Assembly (NCBI GenBank): GCA_008973525.1
Contig: WACJ01000514.1
Location: forward strand, 186,001-250,000
Direction of reading: 5' to 3'
Length of the DNA: 64,000 nucleotides
DNA from: Stenopsyche tienmushanensis
Taxonomy: Eukaryota > Arthropoda > Insecta > Trichoptera > Stenopsychidae
Both the position numbers and the translations under genes were made by a program. Position 1 is the first letter of the stretch. The number at the start of each line of letters is the position of its first letter. Shown piece after piece: positions 23,415 to 37,300 of this stretch. The notes below the pieces were generated by a model. The model had not been told where the DNA came from, searched no databases, and saw only the letters and a list, made by a program, of their open reading frames with translations.

Positions 23415-25339
23415 TTAGAGAGATGCTCGCTCTTCGTGTGCTTTCTTGACGATGGCCAGCTTGGAATGAGGGTCGGCTGCTCGAAGTCCTTGATAAGGGG
23501 GCTCACGTGTACCATGAAGGACGAGAGACCACTCCCGTAACCATCCCCTTTGTGGTGTTTTTGAGTTAAAGCTCGCCTGAAAGAAACCATAATTAGATCC
23601 AGTGTTTGTATTGTATCGCATGTATTACATAGTACCACATGAAGATTCGAAATTTTAACAAGCCAAAGATCGCTAATGTTTGTAAATGGTTCTGTGTAAT
23701 ATTTTACAAGTTGGACTATTTTAAATTAACAAAGGTACTGTATTCTTCAACTGACTACCATCTCGCTTGAATAAGAAATGTTAAAAAACCAGATAAATGG
23801 GCGTTAGAAGTTGATAATTCGCAATGATAAAATCACATTTTTCATATTTAAAATAATCGATTTTGACCGAACGTAAAGTTTTCTTATGAAGATAGAAATT
23901 GGCTATCGTCTTCATTTTGGCAAAGTGGTAATTCAAGTACATAAAAACTCATACATATAAGTAAGACATCAACTATTTTGAGTATAAAATGATTGAGATA
24001 GGTACAGTTACATTATAAACGTAACTTTTCAATTTCGTATCGACCATTAGCCAATAGTGTATGTATCATATGTAAAAATTATACAAAACGATTGGATTGT
24101 ATGATGGAAATGAATTAAATATACATTTACCTCTAAAAGCCAAGTGCCTTGTGGATATTCACCCCATGTATGAGTGGTCATGAATGGCCACTTTGTGAAA
24201 CCATCACGGCTATCATCATCATTTGCTCGTCTGCTTAGTATCATTGATCTTAAACACACGACCAAGATTAAATGGATGTAAATACATTTAAAGATATTTT
24301 AAATTTGAGTTTGAGATGGAATTTACCTTGTTCCCATTGGGCTGGTGAGGAACAATTCAAGATCTCCTCTTCGCGTTGCATTGGCCGTGACGACGGCCTG
24401 CACATGCTCCAAGTATCGTACAGACGTATCTTTACCAAGACAGGCTTCTGTTTTGATTTTCAAAAGCAAGGATCTTCCTGAAGGTATTTCGCTGAAAATG
24501 AATAATTTATAAATATAGTTGTTTCGAATTTCAGTCATGATTTAGATGATGTTAGAACATTGCTCACTGTGATCCAATGAGTGATCCGGCTTCACAGTGA
24601 TATCTAGCTGGAACTGTTCTCCAGGGTTTAGCCAAAGAAACCATTGCACCAGCATCTAATACTCCAAAGCCAAATAAGTGGTTGAATTCTAATCCGACAC
24701 CATTCATAGTCCAGTGGAATCGTCCCTAAGCATTAAATTATATGATACATTTTCTAGGCTTTAAAAGTAGAAAAAGATCTTAAAAATATATTTACCTTTG
24801 CATCAAATAATGAATTTCGCTTTGAGGTAAGAACGGTCAAATGCTGGATGTCCCTCCAAGTAAGATTTGGACTAAAAATATATATATTTTTTAAAATGAT
24901 ATAAGTGTATTAAAAATTAAATCTGATTCAAATAAATTTGAAATTACTTGGCCTCCAAAGCAAGCGCGAATACTCCAGCAGCTTCAGGTGCAGCTGCACT
25001 TGTACCAGAGTGGGTGGTAGTACATTTGCCATAAAGATCAGTGGTGGCCACTCCAGTAGCTGGATCTTTAGCACCATTGCTGAAAGTGCTAGCAAGTGTG
25101 CTCGAACAAGATTCATCGTAGTGTGCATTTTGACCGTCGTTGATGGCACTTTAAACAAAAATATATATTTATTAATACACATTAAATAACACAAAACAAA
25201 TAATAAAATAATCCGAATCACTATACCTATTGATGGATACGGTCCACATGGATGCTGCATAACCGTCACAGTTACAATCGTCATCTTCTCCACCGTCTCC
25301 ACTTGCCCATACGTAAATGTTACCCAGACCATTGCGACC
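23415..25339 (-). CDS. amon: PC2 exon cluster: oxyanion Asp, catalytic Ser, P domain, C-terminus
   Basis: Seven closely spaced exons. 25227-25339 carries [10 protein letters not shown] with the PC2-specific Asp; 24948-25148 carries the catalytic Ser; 24796-24871 and 24568-24725 finish the catalytic domain; 24327-24491 and 24131-24248 hold the P domain ([38 protein letters not shown]). The last exon encodes the C-terminal tail, with [16 protein letters not shown] and a Lys/Glu-rich end. The tail, 53 residues after the last intron, is of normal PC2 size. Confidence 0.95.
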
Positions 25340-28300
25340 CTTAATCAATAAAATGCACATTAATATGTAACTCAAGAATTCTTCAAGAATTTTTCCAGAT
25401 TTCCAAAAACATCATTGTTATGCGTCATAATAGGCGTTTTATAAATATATGGATCAATGAGTAAAATTAACTGCGATAGGTCATAAAATGACTTTAAATA
25501 TTGTTATTTTCTGTATTATTTTCTTAACCTTTTGAGTAGTAAACTATTTTAAATTCTTCATAAGCTTAGATACTATAATCGTTTGTCCGCCATTTATCAT
25601 GCGTAAAAATCCATTTATCTGTCAGGAATACTGCAGCGTATATGAAGCTTGTACATTGTACACAAGATTCTCCGTCTCTGTCTCTCATTAACAATGTCCG
25701 ACATTAATTGTGTATCTTTTCCTACAAAGCTGATACGTTTTCATTTTATTGTTTTGATATTGTTAGTAAACAAAACTGCATTATATCAGCAATAATGTTG
25801 TTGTTGACATTTATAATAATTTTTGAGTAAATAAATATTATATAAATATCTTATAGCTACAAGACTGAAACTATGTTGTAGCTGCTTATATTAAATATTA
25901 TATATACTTAAAATTGAAATGTTTTGAAACGTATATCGAAGCTCTGGACACCTTATATCGAAAGTAGACTGAAACAGGAATTAGCTTTGTAGAAATAGGT
26001 GTAAAGTTTCGGTTGCTATTTCCCGTATAGATTCTCGTTTCGATTTCCATATATTTGAAAGTTAACAAGTTGGTTGATAAGTACCATCAGGGCCGTAACA
26101 AGGGGGCGGCAAAGCAGGCGCCCGCCATGGGCGCAACTGGGCTTGGGGCGCAAAACTCAGAATACCGACCCGATCGAGAGTTGCACATGGTTTTTAATTT
26201 ATTTGAGCATTCTACTTTATATGAATCAACACTGATTGACTCTGCCCGTTTTTTATAATATATATACTTAGTTGTCTAATCCCTCTTTTCTTCGTTATTG
26301 CTTATTAATAGGCGCTCATTCGTCATATCAGCTGTCCGAAAAGCGGACCGGTTGGACACACAGACCTTGTTGCCACTCCGTTCTCTTTAAGGGCTTTTTG
26401 CGACATTTTCTATGATCTGTACGATGTGGGCGCATGTCAAATATTTGTCACAGGCACTTAATTCTTCGTTACGGCTCTGAGTACCATATGGATATATAAT
26501 TGCAAGAAAGGCGTACATGAGCTAAGATCCAGAGCTAAGATCCCAAGTAGAAAAATTTAAAAAATATAGAAAAATATATTCCAGCAGCTAAATTACTGTT
26601 CACAGTACGCAAGGTTAAAACGAATAATACAAATATCAGTTTAAATATTTTTTTCTATATTAAAGATTGCCCATTGCATGATCGTTACTAAACCTACAGG
26701 ATAGAAAATGTTAGGTCAAGCTTATTCAAATGAATGCTAGCGATATCCTTCTCGAAATAACTGTTGTTTCAGGATGTGCGTTTCAAATAAGGAAGTTTTC
26801 CTGTCGCACCGACATAGTTATTTAAATCGATGAAGAAAGTGTTAATGACACTAAGATTTTTTCCTAACCTATCTAAAGATAATATCGATTTTTTTAATGG
26901 TTTTTCTGAAGAATTTCATATCTTTCTCGATGTAAATATATCAAGTAATTGCTATTTTTCATTAAATCGTTCTTTTGAAGCACGCCCATACTGTACACTG
27001 TATCAAAATAGATCTCTTTACGATCCGATGAATGCAATTTTCAGAATATTGAAAACAAACCAATCGTTATGAAGCGAGACGTGTACAAACGCCTCTATCT
27101 GCACAAAATATATTGCGATGTACACTCGCATGACTAAATGGCAAACTCACACAGCACCTACATAAAAGACGATTTATTTTATGAAGCATTCTGCTATTAA
27201 CGCTTCAGAGAACGATGTTAGATTCATACAACATGTGCCATATAAAGAACAAATATAGGCTTTAAATTAAAAGCTCACAAACGTTATGCAGCCACGGATA
27301 TGAGCTGCCATAACACAATATAACTTTACCAATTTCAGTGCAGTTGAAATTCATAACACGTAATATAATGGAAGGCAATAGCGCCAAATAAACTATGTAT
27401 AATAATTTGAATATCTAAATTGTAATGAAACATTATGCGTATAGTAAAATTTTCATAAATGCTGTTGTTATGAATTTTTTCATTGTTTAATACGTAAAAC
27501 TTATCAATTCCGTTACAATCCACTTGATATAAAGCCTTCGATTCCACTAAAAATAATGAAGGTACAATTTCTTCCAAATATTTATAGGAAATATGGAACG
27601 GCAAGCACGAGTTTGAGAAGAAAACTTTTGCAGGGCGAAGAGTAGGTTGGGTGATTTTCATCACGGGGAGTTTCCCCTAGAATTAATAAAGTTATTTTAT
27701 AAATGTTGCATGATTATAATCGGAAAGTTTAAAGGGCGGGCCCTTTCACAGTGAGAGCTTTTTAATTAACACCGGCTTTCATCAATTTTCGTTTAACTTT
27801 TTGGGAATTAAAGATTCGGTCCTTTATAGACATCTGCAGAGAAGCGGACGATGAGAATTTAAATTCATGAGTTCCGACAGTATAAAAATCTAATCTTGTG
27901 CGTATTTTGATTGACTACATCAATCCACCTCGTGTTTCTGGAAATAAAATAAAAATGGGAAAATCGAGAATTTATTACAAAACATGCAGAATAGAGCATC
28001 ATATGGAACGAAACGATCCAGGATTCGTTGATGTTAAAGCGAAGTTTCTTTATATTTAATCTCAACTGCTAATATAAATTAATGTTATAATGTTGGAACA
28101 GCTTCGGTTGAGATTCTTGTTTGGCCATTAACCATGAAAATTAAATTAAAATGCTTAAATTGGCCCCTTTTTAAGAGAAGTTCTGAGTGGTGTTAATATA
28201 TTTTTTCAAATTAATCTTCAATTTAAATGAGATTTAATTACATTTTGATTATCTCATCGAAATTATAGATCTCTTACTTTTAATGATATTAGCTTAATCT

Positions 28301-31300
28301 ATATTTTATAAATGTTTTTCTATCATAGTTCCCATAAATTTCTCCCATATTTCTTAAACGATTATCTAACATTGCATATATTAATATGAATTTAAAAAAG
28401 GTAAATTGATACGTCTTCATAATTGAGCTACATCCCATTCCGAGATAAAAGCGTCTCCTGTATAAACATTTTCCGTTTAAATTTAGGCCAAAGTATAACA
28501 GCAGTATATACACAATCACCCCTGGGATATCAATGACGCCAGCAATTTTTCCAAGCATATTTTTGGATGTCACGATTCCAAAAAAGTCGATCTGTTTATT
28601 TAATCATCCCACAGGTTGATAAACAACATGGTCCTTAAAATATGTTCATGGCCGGATGGCGATAACGTCGATGTTAATACAATTAGTTATGAGTAGTAAT
28701 AACGCACTCGGATCCTCTAATTGATGTTATTGTCAATTAATTTCACATCAATCTTGTGAAGGACTATTCGAACGGATCAAGGATGTTTTTTTCACGAAAT
28801 GTAGGCTCATTTGTCCTGGAAATATTTAATCCTTTACGGGCGCCGACAAATATCCACAGTATATTTAGTAAACGATGGTGGAAATATATTTTGGTGGACA
28901 TGTAGAGAAAAATCATTTATAATATTCATCTTAAATAATAAAAAAATGGTATTATAGGAAGTAAATGTGTCAACTTATGATAAAAATCAATAATGCAATT
29001 ATCATTTGAAACTTTAAAATTCCTAAATTATATATGATAGTTCTTCAAGAGTCCAGGAACTATGATAATTAATTATGTCAATAATTGAAATTTCTTTTAA
29101 GAAATCCCTTTTTATTCTCATTAACATCATTAATATGGAAATTTTCCCAAGATGTATTTTTGACGACATTTTTGCAGCTTGTTCAATTGCTTAAAAATAA
29201 GTCACAAAGACTTTACATCATAAATTTGGTTTCATCTTCCATGTCCATTGTTTGAAGAATAAGATCTTTCACATCTATTCAAAAGCTCGACTTTGGGATT
29301 TATTACATGGAGGATTAGGATATCACTAATCAAAGATCTTTAACCAATCTCCTTGTTGATTATATTCAAATACTTTGCCTATGGTATTATATTTTTTCAA
29401 CTTGTTGACGTTATTTTACAGCTATACCAGATATAAAGTTCAATAAGAGATACATTGAACACTTTAATTTTGATAAATATCTTATTGATCTTTTTAATCC
29501 TCAATTTCATCACCTGGATTGATGTCATATCAAAGTATAGGGTCATTCAATAGGACGCTCAAAGTTTGTTGGATTATAGCGTACCATATAATTACAGAAA
29601 TATCTATCAAATTTATTGTGAATTATTCAATAATATATGGCAAATTACTATGGAAAATAATAGTGTTGAAAAATGCGTAAAAGTTAACAAATTTTATTTT
29701 CAAAATAAATGCTCCGTTTGAGAAACGTTCGCCAAAAAAATCATCTTTGGCGATGAGGCTTATTTTGGAATAAATGGATGTATACACAAGCAAAATTGTC
29801 AGATTTGGAACGACACCAATCCATATGAGATACATCAGCACAAAATGCATCCCAAGATTAATTATTTGGTCCAGAATCATCCGCCTGTATTTCCTTCAAA
29901 ATGAAACTGGCATTGCATAACTGCCTTTAGACTTCTTATTTTGAGGTTATCTTAAATCGTATAAACCGCAAACAATTGATGCTTTCAAAGTCAAAATATT
30001 GAACGCTATTCAGCAGATTTATGTAACCATTGAAAATTGAACCGCCCGAATACGTGCCACCAAGCAAAGCCGCGGCAGACATTTGAATGATGTTATATTC
30101 CATACTTATTTCCATAAAAAATTATTTCAAATAAGGAAACAATCGAGAGCATATCTTATACACACTTTTAATAGGGATGCACTATTAAAATACCATATAT
30201 TTGTATTGTTAAATGTAATATCTTGACATTTTACTGACATTTATTTGATTTTCAGCATATTCTTAAAAAGTTAAGTCTTCCGATAAGCGATATTTAAAGC
30301 ATTCAGCAACGTTTGTATATCTTTGAGATTCCCTGCAACAATAACTCCTATCTGAATGTCGTATTCGTATTTCCTCGAATACTTTATTGAAAATTTTGCT
30401 TATATTATCATGGAATTTCGACGAAAATAAATCTTCAGATCACTCAGTAAATGAATGGCCGGAGTAAAAAATGTTCATTTTCATACAACAAATCAATTCA
30501 TATTCAAGTGAATGTGAATTCAAAAATGGACCAAAATATTAAAATTACCTACACAACTTCAATTTGAAGTTGTTCCGACACGTGTCCTTAGACCGTAGGG
30601 AAAATCTCGTTTTCCTCTTTCGTACGAGTCCTCTTTGCCCGACGATAAATCAACAAACGTCCCGCAATATGTGGCCCAAATCCGTCCCTTTTATTTGTTT
30701 CATTTCAAATCGAACGAGTCAATCAACATTTGTTGTATATAAATAATAGATCGCTTTATAAGAGATATTGAATGTAAATAATACGTCGAACCCTAAAGAA
30801 GAAGAGTAAATAGCCCTATTTGCTTTAATGCTACCTTCGCGCGGGCTATTTCCGTTCCTAATGCTGCCCTTTGTAGGCGACCGAGTCTTCGAAATTTTTA
30901 AGACCACTTAAGTATTTTACAACTGTATCCCGGCTCGGCATATTTCAGATTTTATTCAATCCTCCTTTGTGCCTACGGGAAATGTTACGAAATTTACTGG
31001 ATGTTTTCCCGGAGTTATGCCGAAATGAAAATCCCTGGTAAAAGAGTGCCTCGTGTCGCGTTACGCTGGCACAATATAAAGAGGCCCGAAACAAAGCGAT
31101 TGATATTATGTAATATTGTGTTTCAAAGATAAGCCCTCGATTTATTTTCTTTATTATTGTCATACAGTGTATGAAATGGGAGAATTCGTGTACAAAGAGC
31201 GCAATGAAGAATGAGATATGTCGCAAATATAGTGCTGCTTTGTCGGAAGATAATGATAAGAATATTATTGTATTTGATAATACTTGAGATTCGACTTTCT

Positions 31301-34300
31301 TTTTCGTGTCTAGATCTTGATTTATGTTCATTTTTAGCCAATTTGATAATAAAATGATATTGTTGAATAAAGGGTCCAAGATTTTCATTTCAAATATCCA
31401 TATATTATCTATTCATCTAGTAAAATATACGTATTAAGATTTTAATTTTGCATCCCTCTTGCTTGTATTTGAAATTTCTCACATTCCAGCTGAAAGATCA
31501 ACAATATTCGGGATCGGTGAAATTTGATTTAACCATTCTAATTTTCACACCCTTTGATCATGACCTGAATATGTCTTAACATATCTCATGACTATAAGCT
31601 GCTCCAAATTATTAGAAAACATTCTCTTCAACCCGATATGGTTATTTTACTTGTTGGTAGAAAGTTGACAATTATACTGTAAGACCCATCGGATTTGGGA
31701 GATTCGAATAATTGCATTTTTGGATAATATTGTACATTAAAGTGTCTAAAAATCAGATGTTTTTTATAATAAAAATATCAGGTCTTTCTGAAAGAAATCC
31801 ATTATTGTCGCATACTTTCGATTCTACGATCAATCGAAGAGTTATCATAGAAACTCTTATATCTAACATCAACACAAACGAAACAACTAAAATGTGAAAT
31901 TCCACAACATTCTCTATACTCACTAGACTTAGTATTAGGGTGTCCCATAAGTTTCTTTCGTTTTCATATTAAGAAAAAAATAAACAATAATTTGTATTAC
32001 GTCAAAATTTATTGAATAATATATGATCCATTCTGTTCTATTACCTTTCTCTATCTCTTCGGAAGCCTCATAATGCTTTCTTGCCAAAATTTCTCAGGTT
32101 TGTTAAATATTGATCAAGGTACATTTTTATATAATTTTTTGAATTAAAATTTTTACCACGCAAAGATTTTTTCAATGAAAGAAATAAATCATAATCTGAA
32201 GGGGCAATGTCCGGAGAGTATGGAGGATGAAGTAAAACATCCCAGTCAAATGATAATAATGTATTTCTGACGAGCAAAGACACATGAGGCCTGGCGTTAT
32301 CGTGATGAAAAACAAAGCCTCGTCTGTTCGCTAATTCTGGCCGTTTTCTGGCAATTGCATCTTTTAGATTGTCTAGTTGGAAACAATATTTTATTAAATG
32401 ACGTTTCACCTTGCTGAAGTAGCTCATAATAACTTACCCCCTTCCAGTTCCGTTAAATGCATAGCAAAGCTTTGTTTGGATGTAGGCCAGGTTTAGCTAC
32501 AGTTGAAGCTTCTGTACCCTTGGTCCAAGACCGTTTACGTTGGATATTCTCATAGAGTATCCAACTTTCATCTCCAGTGACAAGTCTCTTCAAAAAAGTT
32601 TGGCTATTATGTTGTTGGAGAAGAAGATCGCATGTTGAAATACGCTGAAGTTTATTTGAGTCAGTCAGTTCATGATGAAGCCACACATCTGAACGATTGA
32701 TGTAGCCCAATTTTATCAGATGATTATGGACGGATGTTCGTGGAATTTCTAACTTGTTAGCTAACAGTATATCGCGGGTTTTCTTCGACCATGACTATGA
32801 TTAGATCTGTGTTCATTTGCGAAAGAAACTTATGGGACAATCCAATATCTTTCAATAACTGCCAATTTCGATCTTTAGAGCATTCATTAAAAGATAAAAG
32901 TCATTTGGATTCATATTTTCAATTAAAACAATTCTGTTTCTATAAGATCGTGATAGAAAATTAGCAGGAAAGGTGGTAATTCGTTGTTAATATGAAGAAA
33001 CATTTGCTTTGAAAACTCATGTAGAAATGGTTGGCAATAGTTCCATAAAAGGGATTGCTAAAAGCCACCTCAAATTTATAAAAAAAAGGTTGTATTTGTC
33101 GTACGTACTTTGAGTTTCCGTGGAAAAATTCGGGAAATAAAAAATATCATAAAGCTCAGCATAAAATCAAGTTCTACAAGTAATAAATAAATTTCTTCTA
33201 TAGAGATCCGCAATATAGAATACTATATGGACCCAACGCCATTATTTCTTTACTCGTTGATCCATATATGAACTCAAAACTATGATCTGTCATATATGCC
33301 TACGTTGGTGTTAAAATGAAAAATCAATCAATAATTTCCTCACCTCATTTACTCCTCTGACGATGGCTCTCATCGTGGCATTTCTTGGTCCGTCGACAGT
33401 TTTGCCATCGTCTGTTGGTCCCCACGAAGCGCTGTAGATATCGATCTTGTGAGGCTCATGCCCCATTGAATTGGCTTCTATCAAATCCGTCATATAGGGC
33501 TGATCCAGCATCCGTATTCCTTGAATGTGAAAAAGTGGAGTTGGAGATAATTGGAAAAAAATGTCGATTGCACCCCGAAGGCGCACTAAATCGCCATCTG
33601 CCAATCGTTACGAAAGAGCAATTTGCCGCGAAATGTAGGTTAACAGGAAGAGCGTTTATGGCTGCTGCAATTGAATTTTCTTTTCATTTTCATCGTCTGG
33701 AAGTATCTGCTTTATGACGCAATAACCATCAGGAAAATGGCATACAGCGTCGAAGTCTCGAGCCATATGCTATTTTGGCACATAAGGTCATAAATTCCAG
33801 GGCTTCCGACTCTTTGTATCGTTTATTGACCCGAAAACAATTTAATTTTCATGTCTATAATAAATTCACAGTAAAGACATATGGTATTAATTCGATATCG
33901 ATCAAAAAATATTTACAACGTGTCGAATGCATTCATGTTATTATAATCAAACTGTCAACAGCAGGATGTATTATATTATTTTATTAAAACATTGACTTTA
34001 AAAATGGCAGTACATATATTAGTCTTCTAATTAATAATACATATATCTAAGTAGTTTTCTTGTGTAATTAGGAAAATGTAATAGCTACGTTGGCCCCATA
34101 ATTATTTCCAACTGTATATCTCTCCTGCAACTTTTTGTTTCAGGAACTTCAAGTTCTATTATTCAAGAATTCAGAGTAGAGTCGTACTTCGCATTAAACT
34201 AGCAACTATTATACATATATATATATCAGTATGTGACCTTTAAATTAATGGTTCTAAACTAGTTATCATTGATCGCTTTTATGCTAGATTATAATGGATG

Positions 34301-37300
34301 TTGGTTGAAATGGCTGAAAATTATAATACTATCAAATGAAATTCAAGCATCACTATAATAAATTTGAATATCCCCCTAGCAATGCATAATATATTGCGAT
34401 GAAATTGGAACACATTTATTGATATAATTTATTTGGTTCTAACATATTTCGATCAAAAAGTCTTTATAAATGTACATTGTTTTTGCAATAATATGCAATA
34501 CTCAAGATAAATTGATTGTAAAGAGTCATACTTGCTTGCATTGTTTTCATGGAAACACATGATATTAGAAATTGAAGTTTTGTAAAAAAATGCGCACTGT
34601 TAAATACAAATAATTTCAAAAATACCAATTATTTCTTATCAAAGATCTTTTTAGTAATGGTAAAGTACGTCTTTCATCAATATGTTTTATCGGTATTGAT
34701 TCATGGTTGTTAAACAGAGTGAATAAACACGTTTAAATGTGTTTGAAGTCGCATAAAAACCTCTTTTTATGCGACTTTTTTGGTGCGATTTCGAAGTTAT
34801 GCGGTTTTTTTAAAGCAATGCTTTATTTCATAAAGAGTATGTATCGAGATATTTTGGATAAAATGGGAAATAAATCATCAACACTGACCGAAATTTGGAA
34901 AAAAATATAATTTGGGATTGTGTAAATCATACTGCATCTGCATGATTTTTTGAAAAAATTGAATTCCTTTTTTTTGCATTGTTCTAATGTTTCGACTTTT
35001 AAAAATACATTCTCCAAAGAAATTTCGAAAATTCCAACTACTTACGAAGTTATAGCAATTTTAGTGACGCAGCAACTTGACCGGTCTTACCATAATGAAA
35101 TCTTTTAACGTGTTTTTCTCGGAACTATTTTTTTTTAGTCAGGGACTATAGTGACATCTTTGCTAATTATGAATTATATTATTGGAAGCAGAAAATCTAC
35201 GCAGAACAATGATGGTATTGACACTGGATATTCCATTTCATCCGAAGAAAAGAGCGAAAATCGCAACGAAAATTATCATATAGGGATAACAGTTTGTAAT
35301 TAAAATAATAAGTATTTATCTAGTGGATGTCTGGCATTTGAGATGCCAGATGTCAGACATCCTTAAAATTTTACCAATGATGCAAGACGTCCTTTAAATG
35401 TTACAAAAAAAAAATTTAATTGCCTTATTGTTTTCCAGTTTTTTATTAACTTTTTTTATGCGATTCTGGATATATTTTATACAGCTGTTTTAAAGTTATG
35501 CGGTTTTTAAAATCCATGAAACAAATCTTGACCTTTTCTATGTAAGTCATAGCTTTTTTGTGCGATTTGCAATGGAACGCATCTACCGCACAAAAAAAGG
35601 TGTAAGTGTATCATCCATATAATTATAAATTATGTGGATAAAAACGAGTTGGATGGGTAATTTATTTGTAATGGATTTTAAATAGCAATTGCTGATGAAA
35701 CCAATGAAAGCTAAGAGTAGAGCAAAATCATCATCATTCGATTATGATCTATAAATTCAACACTTGCTATCATATAATAGAAGATGCATAATCAAGGTCA
35801 GAATTCACGGTCGTCTAATAATTTAACAAAATCCATACAATTTCGAGTATTCACTATGAATAAGTGACAATGGAATCGTCATGTAATAGTTTCGTCGACG
35901 GTTTCCTGTTCGCAATTAATTTTCAAGTCGTTGAATAGACTGATATTATTTAACTCGTTGTTTAATTAGGCCGCACGTTTCAGCAGAAACGGGTTACCAA
36001 ATTAAAATACACAATCTCGTAAGCATCCCCGAAGTTTTGGGATTAAAAACTCTGTCAACATAAGAACAACCCGGCGATGAAGTTGATGAACGCTGAGGAC
36101 TATGAAGATCGACCTAGTTTGTAAGGGGCTGTAATTATTCAACCCTTAGTTTGTACTTGGGAAATTAACGACACATTTGGTATTCATCAATGTGCTGGTG
36201 ACTACGAATACTTCAATAATTTTATTCGAAGAACTTGATAGAGCGAGTCATTGGCCTGTTTTTAAATTGTATAATGTAAGTAATGAAATTTTGATGCTGT
36301 ACTAATTTATGAAATGTCTAAATATCTTCATTGGCATTTAGAACTGCATCCAGTCTTCCTGAATTTGTTTGCTTAAAGTTTGAATTGTCAGACAAAGCAC
36401 GTGGCAAGAATTTGCAAACTGTGCATTGAATTCATAATTAACGACTTAAACTTTAAGTAGTCGATGCTTGTAATTAGCAACATGGTGCAACTTCCTTGAT
36501 GTTGTTTGTTTCAAAGCTAAATAATTAATCTTGTTTGGTATAGAAAGATTTAATTAAAATTGCTGTGGTTTTTCGTCGCCTTGATGGCATTTTTACTTTC
36601 AACTTTTAAGACGATTAATTAAAAAAAAAATCTTTTGATGGAATAAAATATGAAAATTTACTAAAAAAATATGTAAAATTTGACAACACGTGGTTTAGCA
36701 GGTCTTTTGTATAATTTAACAATTAAAATAAGAAAATATTGTTAACAAACGAATCTTAATTCGTAAAAAACTTCGGGACAAAGCTCCTAAGAAGATAATT
36801 GCCTTTGTTGCCTACCATTCAACATTGCGAGACAATAGCGTATTGTTCCAGGATTTCTAGATTATTTCTTTAAAAAAAAAACCATTAATGTGTACCGTGT
36901 GTTAATTATATATAAATAACTCCCATTTTCCAGAAAAAACCAAAAAGACAATTCGAAGAAGCCCTCATCAATCAATTAAAGCTTAAGGCACGCTTGTATT
37001 GATGGTGGCTCTTTTAGATAATTGAATGATATATTCCTATTTATTTTAAAAATCATTATTATTCACAATTCAAACATTTATGTCCTTTATCATTTTATTG
37101 CTTTAATAAATAAAAACTTTAAATGTCTCTCTGTAATATAAAAAAATATTAAACTGATACTTCCTAAACTATTTGTGTTATTAATTTTTAATATAGGGTA
37201 GTTTCCCTGTTGCACCCTGTATATTCATATGGGGAAAGCTTCCAAAGCTGATTACATGCAACACTGTATGAAATACCCAATATGTATTATGATGTAGAGA

